Assembly (NCBI RefSeq): GCF_900168685.1
Contig: NZ_FVZN01000001.1
Span: 1-54,803 of the forward strand
DNA length: 54,803 bases
Reading direction: 5' to 3'
Source: Solibacillus isronensis
GTDB taxonomy: Bacteria; Bacillota; Bacilli; Bacillales_A; Planococcaceae
Position numbers and translations under genes: made by a program. Under the pieces are notes generated by a model. It was not told the origin of the DNA. It was given only the letters and a program-made list of their open reading frames with translations, and searched no databases. Shown here one piece after another: positions 20,476 to 29,500 of the stretch. The stretch's first letter is position 1. Every line of letters begins with the position of its first letter.

Positions 20476-20580
20476 ACCTAAAGGCAATTAATACCAGAAA
20501 TTTTATCGCAAAATTACAATACCGACTGGTTTTTTATTAAATTTCAAAGTCACATTTTTCTTTATATAACGCGTTTTACA

Positions 20581-21015
20581 TTATTCTTTGTCATCTTCAG
20601 GCTTGTCTTTATTTTCTTTGTCCGATTTATTCGGTATTGTGAAAATAATTTCGCCTTCTTCAGAAAGGAAAAATTCTTTTCTTGCCAGCTTCGCAATATA
20701 CTCATCATCTTCCAGCTTCGCAATCTGCAAATTTAAGAGCTCTTGTCTGTGAAGCGCTTCATCCAATCGTTCTTCAACCGCGGCTTTTGTTTCTTGTTTC
20801 GCGGCGAGGCGATCACTTTGGACCATGTTCGCTTTTACTAATACGGCTATTACTACAGTTGCTAAAATGAAAAATACTGCTAATCTTCTGCGACGACGTA
20901 CAGCAATTTTTGCTTTAATTTGAGCTTTTGCTTGCGGATTTGAGCGGACATAATCGTTATTCAACGACTGGACATTATGGTTATGTAGCTCTTCTTGCAC
21001 ATTTCTTCTTCCCAT
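20581..21015 (-). CDS. divIC: cell division protein DivIC (FtsB-like)
   Basis: DivIC is a bitopic membrane protein of the divisome that pairs with FtsL and DivIB. The 144-residue protein has a basic cytoplasmic N-terminus ending in a run of arginines, one membrane segment (about residues 44-62), an extracellular coiled coil and a Lys/Asp/Glu-rich tail. The ATG at 21015 (MGRRNVQEE) follows GGGAGGAG. A longer frame to 21039 runs over that site. Confidence 0.92.
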   Translation of the reverse strand: MGRRNVQEELHNHNVQSLNNDYVRSNPQAKAQIKAKIAVRRRRRLAVFFILATVVIAVLVKANMVQSDRLAAKQETKAAVEERLDEALHRQELLNLQIAKLEDDEYIAKLARKEFFLSEEGEIIFTIPNKSDKENKDKPEDDKE

Positions 21016-21061
21016 TTCCGTCTCCTCCCTCACAATCAATAGTTGTTATCATTATACGAGT

Positions 21062-21523
21062 TCACTGCTGTGTTTTAAAGTTTTTTAACAAATATTTCTT
21101 GAAAAACTTAATAAAGGGACGGCAAATAAATAATACGATCCCTATTAATAGTTTTATAATATTTTTAACCAGCTTAACTACTACATGTCCAATAAAAAAA
21201 ACCGGCTTCACAAATAAATTTATACACACTCTTCCAATAAAGCGGATAATTTTTTGGAACAGCAATTCATAAGTTGCAATTCCGGCGATTTGGGCAAGTG
21301 GATCAACTACCCGCCATTGCCCTCCTTTTACTATAAATAATAAATAAAACGTAGTAACCCCTAGTATTAACCAGACTATCCATTCTAAAATCCAGGTAAT
21401 ACGTCGAATATTTTTTAGAGGGATACGATTTACATTAATTCGGATACAATCGATTATTGCACCTACAGCAACTCCGCTTATAAACATGACAAGAATGCTT
21501 ATAAGCTGCGCACTCATCATCAT
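21062..21523 (-). CDS. yabQ: spore cortex biosynthesis membrane protein YabQ
   Basis: YabQ is a sporulation protein of the mother cell needed for cortex formation in B. subtilis. The 153-residue protein is highly hydrophobic, with about four to five membrane segments and a basic C-terminus. Its start region overlaps the yabP stop by 4 bp, and three consecutive ATG codons make the exact start uncertain. It sits between yabP and divIC, as in B. subtilis. Confidence 0.9.
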   Translation of the reverse strand: MMMSAQLISILVMFISGVAVGAIIDCIRINVNRIPLKNIRRITWILEWIVWLILGVTTFYLLFIVKGGQWRVVDPLAQIAGIATYELLFQKIIRFIGRVCINLFVKPVFFIGHVVVKLVKNIIKLLIGIVLFICRPFIKFFKKYLLKNFKTQQ

Positions 21524-21819
21524 CCAAACAATTTATGAAGGAAACTTTTCGATAAGCCACTCTCGCTTTCATCGTATTGGAATTGCTTCACTTCCCCTTC
21601 TAACGTAAGTAATCCCTTGTCCACGTCTAAATGAACAATACGAAGTTCCTCACCACGAATCAATAAATGGCCCTGTGATGTATTCACATAAAATTCTTCC
21701 TGATCAAATCGTTCGATACTTTTAACAGATGTCATGTCCATCCGTTTACGATTACGTACCGTTACTAAGTGATCTCCTGACGAAATGGTATAGCGCGCGC
21801 TTTCTTGATGAATAGTCAA
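21520..21819 (-). CDS. yabP: sporulation protein YabP
   Basis: YabP is a small soluble sporulation protein required with YabQ for the spore cortex. The 99-residue protein carries the YabP/YqfC fold (ESIERFDQEEFYVNTSQG-like core and LDVDKGLLTLEG). I chose a TTG start at 21819 because AAAGGGGG lies 7 nt upstream. An ATG at 21864 lacks a ribosome-binding site and overlaps a sigma-E-like promoter. Confidence 0.88.
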   Translation of the reverse strand: MTIHQESARYTISSGDHLVTVRNRKRMDMTSVKSIERFDQEEFYVNTSQGHLLIRGEELRIVHLDVDKGLLTLEGEVKQFQYDESESGLSKSFLHKLFG

Positions 21820-21850
21820 TGCAAGTCCCCCTTTGAGCTTATAGTTGTAC

Positions 21851-21879
21851 ACTATATGCATCAACGGAAAGAAGCATGA
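21851..21879 (-). promoter_or_regulatory. sigma-E-like promoter before yabP
   Basis: On the minus strand TCATGCT (21873-21879), a 14-bp spacer and CATATAGT (21851-21858) fit the sigma-E pattern with about 5 of 7 and 6 of 8 matches. Mother-cell expression of yabP and yabQ is known in B. subtilis, and the promoter lies inside the operon after rqcP. Confidence 0.5.
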
Positions 21880-21905
21880 CTCAAAAAGTTGGTCATGCCC
21901 TATTC

Positions 21906-22196
21906 TTATTCTTCATCATCAATAAATTCAGGCTCAACTTTCTCTAAACGCTCTTCTTTTATTATTGTGAACATTTTTAATGCATCTTCTTTTTTCACAT
22001 TTTCACGGATTTCTTCAACACGTGCCGTTACAATTTTTTGACCGAAGCGAATTGCCAGCTCATCGCCTACTTTTACGGTACTGCTTGCTTTTGCCACTTT
22101 ATCATTGATCGTAATACGGCCTTGCACCGCTACTTCCTTTGCTAATGTTCGACGTTTAATTAAACGTGAAACTTTTAAAAATTTATCTAAGCGCAT
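21906..22196 (-). CDS. rqcP: S4-domain ribosome quality control protein RqcP (YabO)
   Basis: RqcP binds stalled 50S-peptidyl-tRNA complexes and, with RqcH, drives alanine tailing of stalled peptides. The 96-residue protein has an N-terminal S4/Hsp15 fold (MRLDKFLKVSRLIKRRTLA) and an acidic tail. The ATG at 22196 follows GGGGAG. It lies 5 bp after yabN, so the two are co-transcribed. Confidence 0.93.
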   Translation of the reverse strand: MRLDKFLKVSRLIKRRTLAKEVAVQGRITINDKVAKASSTVKVGDELAIRFGQKIVTARVEEIRENVKKEDALKMFTIIKEERLEKVEPEFIDDEE

Positions 22197-22201
22197 CCCA
22201 T

Positions 22202-23668
22202 TTACTCCCCTTTTTCCAGTTGTTTTGCTTCATTCCAAAATGCATCCAGCTGCTCTAATGTAAAATCACTGAACGCCTTGCCGCTCTTTGCTACACTTTG
22301 CTCAACAAAATGAAAGCGACGTGCAAATTTTTCGTTGGCATGTAGCATCGCTTCTTCAGGTGAAATTTTATAGAAGCGTGCGATGTTCACAAGTGTGAAT
22401 AATACATCCCCGAATTCATCGGTACGGCTTATTTCATTACCTTGCGTTATTTCATCGCGGAATTCTTGCCATTCTTCCGTAAACTTCTCCCATGCATCGT
22501 CAGCATTAGGCCAATCAAAACCGACTGTCGCCGCTTTTTTCTGGTAATTGTACGATGTTTGAAGCGATGAGTACGGACTATATTCATTCTTTAATAATGG
22601 TTCGTCATCTGCATGGCCTTTTTCCTGCTTTTTAATTGCTTCCCAATTGGCTACTACAGTTTCCGCATCTTCTGCAGTCACATCCCCAAATACATGCGGA
22701 TGGCGGCGAATCATTTTTTCGCTAATCGATGCAAGCACTTCTTCCAATGTGAAATAACCGTTATCTTCCCCGATTTGCGCATGTAAAAACACTTGTAAAA
22801 GGACATCGCCGAGCTCTTCAACCATAGCAAAGTCATCTTCGGCATCGACCGCTGCTAAAAACTCATGCGCTTCTTCCAATAAGTATTTTTTTAATGATTC
22901 ATGTGTTTGCTTCTGATCCCAAGGACAACCGTCTGGACCACGCAATGTTGCAATGATTTGACGGAATGTTGTCCAGTCTCGTAATGCTTCCTCATCAGAT
23001 TGAACAGGTGGTACATATACCGTCGTTAAATTGTTGATCTCAGCTGCCTGATCTAGCTCATAAAGCGGCACAGTGCGCAACGACTCCTGTGAGGAACCCG
23101 CTGCTGTCACAATCGTTACTGGATAGTCATCACGATACTTTTCCATTAATGTGAGCTTTACTTCTGATGCACTGAACGAATCATACACTTGGGCAATCAA
23201 AATGTGCTGACGCATGTTCATATCATGGATCGACATGCTCGTCCCGTCCAATAGTTGAAACCCTTCAATCGGATCAATTTTTAAAGCGCCGAAAATCGGG
23301 TCCAAAAAGCTTTGTCCGCCCTCGATTACAAGATTGATCTGCCCGCTCTGGTCCGCTTCAATTAAGTGCTGGACTGTCTGCTCTGCTACGAGCGGATGTC
23401 CCGGAACAGCATACATAATGCCCTCTTGTGCTACAGCCTCAATAAGACGTTTTGCAATTTCTTCATAAACGGGACCGAACGAGCCATGCTTAATATACAC
23501 ATCATCAAAGCTCGTAAACTCGATCCCTTCCAGTTTTAAGTCCTGGATGACAGGATGGTCCTCTGTTCGGACATATATTTTTTTGGCTGCTTTGATTTTT
23601 TTATAAACACCCATTTGCATTTGTTCAAAATCGGCTGCTCCTAAGCCAATAACGGTTAACTGATTCAA
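22202..23668 (-). CDS. yabN: MazG-family NTP pyrophosphatase with N-terminal methylase-like domain (YabN)
   Basis: The 488-residue protein fuses an N-terminal tetrapyrrole-methylase-like domain (residues 1-215, VIGLG and VPGHPLVAEQTV) to a MazG pyrophosphohydrolase with two repeats. The first keeps the EExxE/ExxD-type metal site (EELGDVLLQVFLHAQ). It probably hydrolyses aberrant or excess NTPs. I prefer the TTG at 23668, which is 6 nt after AGTAGGTG. The GTG at 23677 abuts the yabM stop and is the alternative. Confidence 0.9.
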   Translation of the reverse strand: MNQLTVIGLGAADFEQMQMGVYKKIKAAKKIYVRTEDHPVIQDLKLEGIEFTSFDDVYIKHGSFGPVYEEIAKRLIEAVAQEGIMYAVPGHPLVAEQTVQHLIEADQSGQINLVIEGGQSFLDPIFGALKIDPIEGFQLLDGTSMSIHDMNMRQHILIAQVYDSFSASEVKLTLMEKYRDDYPVTIVTAAGSSQESLRTVPLYELDQAAEINNLTTVYVPPVQSDEEALRDWTTFRQIIATLRGPDGCPWDQKQTHESLKKYLLEEAHEFLAAVDAEDDFAMVEELGDVLLQVFLHAQIGEDNGYFTLEEVLASISEKMIRRHPHVFGDVTAEDAETVVANWEAIKKQEKGHADDEPLLKNEYSPYSSLQTSYNYQKKAATVGFDWPNADDAWEKFTEEWQEFRDEITQGNEISRTDEFGDVLFTLVNIARFYKISPEEAMLHANEKFARRFHFVEQSVAKSGKAFSDFTLEQLDAFWNEAKQLEKGE

Positions 23669-23677
23669 GTTATACAC

Positions 23678-25282
23678 CTACTTCTTTCGATTTAACAATA
23701 GTTGATATGCAGCCATTCTTCTGCCGAGCGGGATTAAAAACCAATCCTTCTCTGTTAATACACGCATTTTTGCGACTGCTGTAATAAAAGCCCCTGCGCC
23801 TAGCATGACGAGCACACCGCTGTAAATAAGTGCATCAAAGCGACTAAACAAGCCGGTAAACAGGCTGTTTAAGCTATAAACAGCACCTTGTACGACGGCA
23901 ATCATGACGAGACAGGCAATGGCCAGTTTTTTATAAAACGAGCGATTCGCCAGACGGATCGCCGTCAGTTTTTTTAAATAAACGATAAGTGCGGCGGCTG
24001 TAAAAATCAGTCCGATATTACTCGCTATTGCCGCGCCCAACACATCATAATGCGGGATTAAAATAATGTTCCCTATCCATTTTAATACGATTCCGAGCCC
24101 TAAAAAAACGGCTGGCCCCTTTAATTTACTATAGCCTTGTAAAATTGCTGTAAACGTTAAAATAATCGATAATGGAATAATTTGAAACGAATAAAGCTTC
24201 AACACATTTGAATAGGCATCTGTTTTAAACAGCATTTGATTCACGTAAGGCATAACAAGTATTAATCCGAGTGCCGCAGCAACTCCGAATATGAGGGAGC
24301 TCCGGAAAGTCAATTGGATAAACGGCTTTGCACCGCGACCATTAGGCTGATTTGCCTTTAATGCAACGAGCGGTACAATGGCCAGCGATAAAGAAGTAGC
24401 AATAACGATTCCAAGCTGTACAAGCGGTTGTCCGCGGTCATAAATCCCCTTCACTTCCATCGCTTCTAGTGTAGGCATTCCCGAATGGACAAGCATTTTA
24501 TATATCGTAAATGAATCTACAAGCTGGAAGCATAATAATAGCAGCGCACTCATACTGATCGCGATACTGTATAATGTGACCTCTTTTAAAATCGGCCAAA
24601 TTTTCACACGAACTATTTTTCCAGATGGCTGATACTGCCGTTTCAAAAAGTAGAGCAGCAGGACAATACCTGCTATTTCCCCGACAACTGTACCGAGCAT
24701 CGCCATTTTCCCCGCTGCGTAAACAGATTGTGTGTACTGCATCAAAACAATTGTTCCGACTAATATAATCGATACCCGAATCATCTGTTCGAACACTTGA
24801 GCATAGGCAACTGGCTGCATCTTACTTTCCGATTGGAAGTTGCCCTTTAAAACAGCAAGAAGTGGCATACATAACGTAATAAAAGAGCCAACTTGCAATA
24901 GTCCGGCCAGCTGAGGATCTTCCATCAAATTAGCTAATGGCTGCGCACCAAAAAATAACAGACAGAAGAAGATAAGAGCCAGTGCTGTTAAATAGTAAAA
25001 GATAATGTGCGATACAGATCGTTTTTCTTCAAATGTACCACCTCGCCCTTCAATATCAGCGAGCATTTTGGAAATGGCAACAGCAAATCCGCTTGATGTC
25101 CATACGACAAAAAATGAGATAAACGGGTACACTTGCTGATACACATAAAATCCTTGATCACCTACTAAGTTTTGATAAGGAACCCGGTAGATGGCACTTA
25201 GTATTTTTACTAATAGCGCTGCTACTGTCAGAAGTAGAGCACCCTTCATATAATTTTTCATACCATAACTTTGCGAAGTCAT
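23678..25282 (-). CDS. yabM: polysaccharide/lipid flippase of the MVF/SpoVB family (YabM)
   Basis: The 534-residue protein has about 14 membrane segments and the N-terminal AIYRVPYQNLVGDQGFYVYQ motif typical of the SpoVB/YabM branch of lipid-linked precursor exporters. Its substrate is not known. The ATG at 25282 (MTSQSYGMKNYMKG) follows AGAGGAAGG. The longer frame to 25372 runs through the spoVT terminator and is rejected. It heads the yabM-yabN-rqcP-yabP-yabQ-divIC cluster. Confidence 0.93.
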   Translation of the reverse strand: MTSQSYGMKNYMKGALLLTVAALLVKILSAIYRVPYQNLVGDQGFYVYQQVYPFISFFVVWTSSGFAVAISKMLADIEGRGGTFEEKRSVSHIIFYYLTALALIFFCLLFFGAQPLANLMEDPQLAGLLQVGSFITLCMPLLAVLKGNFQSESKMQPVAYAQVFEQMIRVSIILVGTIVLMQYTQSVYAAGKMAMLGTVVGEIAGIVLLLYFLKRQYQPSGKIVRVKIWPILKEVTLYSIAISMSALLLLCFQLVDSFTIYKMLVHSGMPTLEAMEVKGIYDRGQPLVQLGIVIATSLSLAIVPLVALKANQPNGRGAKPFIQLTFRSSLIFGVAAALGLILVMPYVNQMLFKTDAYSNVLKLYSFQIIPLSIILTFTAILQGYSKLKGPAVFLGLGIVLKWIGNIILIPHYDVLGAAIASNIGLIFTAAALIVYLKKLTAIRLANRSFYKKLAIACLVMIAVVQGAVYSLNSLFTGLFSRFDALIYSGVLVMLGAGAFITAVAKMRVLTEKDWFLIPLGRRMAAYQLLLNRKK

Positions 25283-25356
25283 TCTATTTCCTTCCTCTAT
25301 TTCATACAATGTACTAATTATATCATGAAAACCATTTGCTAATTTTACTCGAGGAA

Positions 25357-25387
25357 TTAAAAAAACGCCCATTAATATGGACGTTTT
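25357..25387 (-). terminator. terminator after spoVT
   Basis: AAAACGTCCATA pairs with TGGGCGTTTT, followed on the minus strand by a T-run. It starts 10 nt past the spoVT stop. Confidence 0.88.
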
Positions 25388-25396
25388 GAAGTGATT

Positions 25397-25933
25397 TTAG
25401 TTTTCCATTTGCTTTGCTAAAAAGTTGGCTGCTGTTTCAGCAGTTTTTTGTTCGACTTCACCGATAAAATGGGCCCGTGATATTAAATAAATAGCACCAA
25501 TCGGATCTCCATTCGAAACTATCGGTACGATGCAATAAGATTTCACTTGTTCATACTGTCCTGCTACAAGTTCAATCGACATCTCCAGCTTCTCACTTAC
25601 AGGTGACCTGTTTTTGATAATATCTTCTGCAAATACTGTTAAACGTCTCGTCACATAATCTTTTTTCGAAACGCCTGCAACGGCTATTACTTCATCTCGG
25701 TCACTTATTAATGTTGGGGTACCTAATGTTTCAAATAATGATTCCGCATATTGTTGTGCGAATTCGCCTAAGTCATTAATTGGCGAATATTTTTTTAAAA
25801 TCACTTCTCCTTCGCGGTCCGTATAAATTTCAAGGGGATCCCCTTCACGGATACGAAGTGTTCTTCTGATCTCTTTTGGGATAACAACACGACCTAAATC
25901 ATCGATGCGGCGAACTATTCCTGTTGCTTTCAT
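25397..25933 (-). CDS. spoVT: stage V sporulation protein T, AbrB-like regulator
   Basis: SpoVT tunes sigma-G-dependent genes in the forespore. The 178-residue protein has an N-terminal swapped-hairpin AbrB domain (MKATGIVRRIDDLGRVVIPK, residues 1-50) and a C-terminal GAF-like domain. GAGGG precedes the ATG at 25933. The N-terminus is very similar to that of abrB at 46399 in this window. It forms a single-gene unit with its own sigma-G promoter and terminator. Confidence 0.97.
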   Translation of the reverse strand: MKATGIVRRIDDLGRVVIPKEIRRTLRIREGDPLEIYTDREGEVILKKYSPINDLGEFAQQYAESLFETLGTPTLISDRDEVIAVAGVSKKDYVTRRLTVFAEDIIKNRSPVSEKLEMSIELVAGQYEQVKSYCIVPIVSNGDPIGAIYLISRAHFIGEVEQKTAETAANFLAKQMEN

Positions 25934-25978
25934 CGTTCATGTTCCCTCACTTTCCATCAATTCACAGCATGATGCTCC

Positions 25979-26009
25979 TAGTATGGAAAGAAATACATGA
26001 AACTATGCA
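25979..26009 (-). promoter_or_regulatory. sigma-G promoter of spoVT
   Basis: On the minus strand TGCATA (26004-26009), 18 bp and CATACTA (25979-25985) match the sigma-G consensus TGMATR/CATAMTA at every position. It lies about 45 bp before the spoVT start. Confidence 0.78.
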
Positions 26010-26179
26010 TTGTTCGAAAGCGATAAAATAATAATTCTTATATGCTGATACAAATATGATGAAATACCTATATTTTTGAAACCTGTTATAGGAAATTACA
26101 ACGTTTTCGTTTATTTTATGTTTTGTTTTTATGAAAGAGGCAATAGACAAAATAAAACAATCTTTTTGGAGGTGCAGTA

Positions 26180-26491
26180 ATGGTAAGAGTCGATCGTATT
26201 ACATCAACACCGGATGCATATCGCCAGCAACAATATTATGCAGGCACTCATTTAGCCTATTACCCGGATTTATCAAAAGAACGGTCTACAGCTATTTCAA
26301 AATTTGAAAACGGTATTTTTAAACGTTACTTAGAAAAGCCAAATGGCCAGCGCGATTTAGTTTCTGCTTCCACGACAAGAGAAAAACAGTTATTAGAAAT
26401 GCGTGAAGAACACCGTAACCGCGAAGAACTGCTCCAACGCTTAAATTATTCGAACGGAGTACATTATAGTGTGCAACAATCCTTCTTATAA
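26180..26491 (+). CDS. small hydrophilic protein of unknown function
   Basis: I do not recognise this 103-residue protein. It is charged and polar, with no cysteine and no membrane segment. The N-terminus (MVRVDRITSTPDAYRQQQYY) is followed by a likely helical Glu/Arg-rich stretch (REKQLLEMREEHRNREELLQ). GGAGG ends 8 nt before the ATG and a strong terminator follows, which supports real expression. It is divergent from spoVT and convergent with mfd, and I know no gene here in B. subtilis. I could not assign a promoter with confidence. Confidence 0.75.
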   Translation: MVRVDRITSTPDAYRQQQYYAGTHLAYYPDLSKERSTAISKFENGIFKRYLEKPNGQRDLVSASTTREKQLLEMREEHRNREELLQRLNYSNGVHYSVQQSFL

Positions 26492-26512
26492 TTCATTTTC
26501 TGTATCCAAACG

Positions 26513-26566
26513 AAAAGAGAGGAAATGTTAAAAGTCGCAAACTTTTAATATTTCCTCTCTTTTTTA
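26513..26566. terminator. bidirectional terminator between the orphan gene and mfd
   Basis: A long stem (AAAAGAGAGGAAAT with ATTTCCTCTCTTTT, plus TTAAAAGT with ACTTTTAA) is flanked by A and T runs and lies between convergent genes. It touches the mfd stop. Confidence 0.9.
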
Positions 26567-29500
26567 TGAATCTTTTTTCGCAGACGCAATAATTTGCATC
26601 ATTTTTTCTACTACTTCAAATGGCAGGTGATTCCCGCACTTATTGTAATCTACTGTAATTACTAGCTGTGTTCCTTCCATTCCAAAGCCGACTGCACGAC
26701 CAAACTCCATTGATTGCTCAACAATTTGCGCACCGTTTGTATTGGCCGTTCCTTCTTCCGAAAGAATAATAGATACAACCTGCTGCTTTTCTTTTATTGA
26801 AAGCACATCTGCCTCTTTTGCCCAAACTTTCATACGGGCCACACGCATCAGACGCTCTGTTTCAACCGGTAAATCTCCAAAGCGGTCTTGTAGTTCATCA
26901 ATAATTTCCAAATAATCCTCTATGCGTTCCATCGCTTTAATCCGTTTATACATCTGGATTTTTTGGTAGCCATCCGGAATATACGCGTCTGGAATATACG
27001 CATCAACATGCAGCATAATCTCGACATCCTGCTTCTCTTCTCTCTTCACACCGGTGCGACGTTCTTCAACTGCTTCTTCCAGCATTTGCGAATACAAATC
27101 AAAACCGATTGAATCGATAAAGCCATGTTGCTGAGCACCAAGTAAATTCCCGGCACCGCGAATCGATAAGTCACGCATCGCAATTTTGAAGCCTGATCCT
27201 AATTCCGTAAATTCTTTTACTGCCTGTAAACGCTGCTCTGCCACTTCAGTAAGAACTTTATCACGTTCATACATAAAATACGCATAGGCAATACGATTTG
27301 AACGCCCTACACGCCCTCGCAACTGATACAGCTGAGAAAGACCCATACGATCCGCATCATGAACAATTAAAGTATTTACATTTGGAATATCTACACCTGT
27401 TTCGATAATCGTTGTTGTGACAAGAACATCATACTCACCTTCTATAAACGATAGAATAACCGATTCAAGCTTTGCCTCTGTCATTTTCCCATGCGCAAAG
27501 GCAACTCGTGCATCCGGAACGAGCATCTGAATTTCTTCTACTCTTCTTGTAATATCCTCTACACGATTATATAAATAAAACACTTGTCCACCGCGCGCCA
27601 TTTCACGCTCAATTGCTTCACGCACAAGCGCGCCGTTATGCTCCATTACATATGTTTGGACAGGGAAACGGTTTTGTGGCGGTGTTTCGATAACCGACAA
27701 GTCACGCACCCCTACCATTGACATGTGCAATGTACGCGGAATAGGTGTTGCTGTTAACGTCAGTACATCGACATTTGTCCGCAACTGCTTAATCTTCTCT
27801 TTATGTGTTACACCAAAACGCTGCTCTTCATCGACGATAAGCAGGCCTAAATCTTGATATACTACATCCTTCGATAGAATACGGTGTGTACCGATCACCA
27901 TATCAACTGTACCTTCTTTTAAGCCTTTTAACGTGTCTGTCTGCTGCTTTTTCGTGCGGAAACGACTAAGCAGCCCTACATTGATCGCATAGTCTTCAAA
28001 ACGCTTCGAAATCGTTTCATAGTGCTGTTGTGCCAAAATCGTAGTCGGCACTAAAAACGCCACTTGTTTGCCATCTAAAATGGCTTTAAATGCAGCACGA
28101 ATGGCAACTTCTGTTTTTCCGTATCCTACATCTCCGCAAACGAGGCGATCCATTGGACGTTCCCGCTCCATATCCTTTTTCACTTCAGCAATTGTACGTA
28201 ACTGATCTTCTGTCTCCTCATATGGGAAAGCCGCCTCAAAGCTTCGTTGTTCATCGGAATCCGGAGAAAAGGCATAACCTTTTTCTGCTTCGCGCTTTGC
28301 GTAAAGTTTGATTAAATCATCTGCAATATCCTGTACTGCATTTGAAACTTTCTTATGTGTTTTCTTCCATTCCGTGCCGCCTAGTTTATGGAGTTTCGGT
28401 TCTTTTTCACCTGATGGCACATAACGCTGAATCAGTTCGATTTGATCTACAGGTACATATAACTTATCGTCCTCACGGTAGCGTACATGCAAATAATCTT
28501 GATGTGTACCATTCACAACAAGTGTTTCGATGCCAATATATTTCCCGATACCGTGATGTACGTGTACAACATAATCGCCTGATTTAATTTCGGTATAAGA
28601 CTTTATTCGTTCAGCATTTGTCATCTGCTGTGGCCGTGATTTTTTCTTAGCCTGCTGTTTAAAGAGCTCATCATCCGTAACAACCGCTATTTTCTGTAAT
28701 GGCAGCTCAAAACCTGACGACAATGCCGTATTGACTAAATAAATACCCGGTGCATCAGCATAACCGATTGTTGACGCTATATGATAATCATCCAGTAAAT
28801 TTTGCATCGCCTTTATCCGGCTTTCTGAACTGGCCGTAAATAACACGATGAATTTTTCATTTGACCAACGTTCGATTTCATTTTGCAGTAAGGCAATTTG
28901 CCCGTGGAATTGCTGCATCGGTTTACAGGAAATGTTGACTGTCTTTTTAAGAGTGATGCCTGCAAATGTTCTTGTGAATAATGCGAAATACATTTTCTGC
29001 TGTTTCAGCATTGAAAGCACTTCTTTTAAAGAATGGGATGGCTTTACATCGTGAAGCATTTTCCCCCCTTCAATCAATGAAACAAACCATTCATTTTCTT
29101 CACGTTCCCAGGCTTCCATTACTTCCTGAATACGGCCCAATTCATCAAATAAAACAAGACCGTCCTCTTTAAAGTAATCGCCTAAGAAATACGGCTGTTC
29201 AAATAAAAGCGAGCCATATTTTGCAATATAATCCGGCAGATGGCCAAGACGCAGCAGCTCAATATCATGTTGAATATTTTGCATGAGCAATTCCTGCGTT
29301 TCCTTTTTACGCACCTTTTTTAAACTAGCTGCCAATGACCCTTCCAGGCGTTCTGCAAGTTTTATACGCTCTTCTTTCGTTAAAAGAAGCTCTGTGGCCG
29401 GGAAAATTTTGATATCATTCAATTTTTCAATTGAGCGCTGATTATCGGCAGAAAAAGTACGAATCGAATCTACTTCCGTATCAAATAACTCAATACGGAT

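Noticed and set aside
25283-25372. Longer N-terminus for yabM
   Set aside because: It would run through the spoVT terminator and lacks a ribosome-binding site; the ATG at 25282 has one.
26961-27020. AYIPDAYIPD repeat in Mfd as a tandem duplication
   Set aside because: The B. subtilis protein has the same length and a similar pair of motifs here, so it is part of the normal family sequence.
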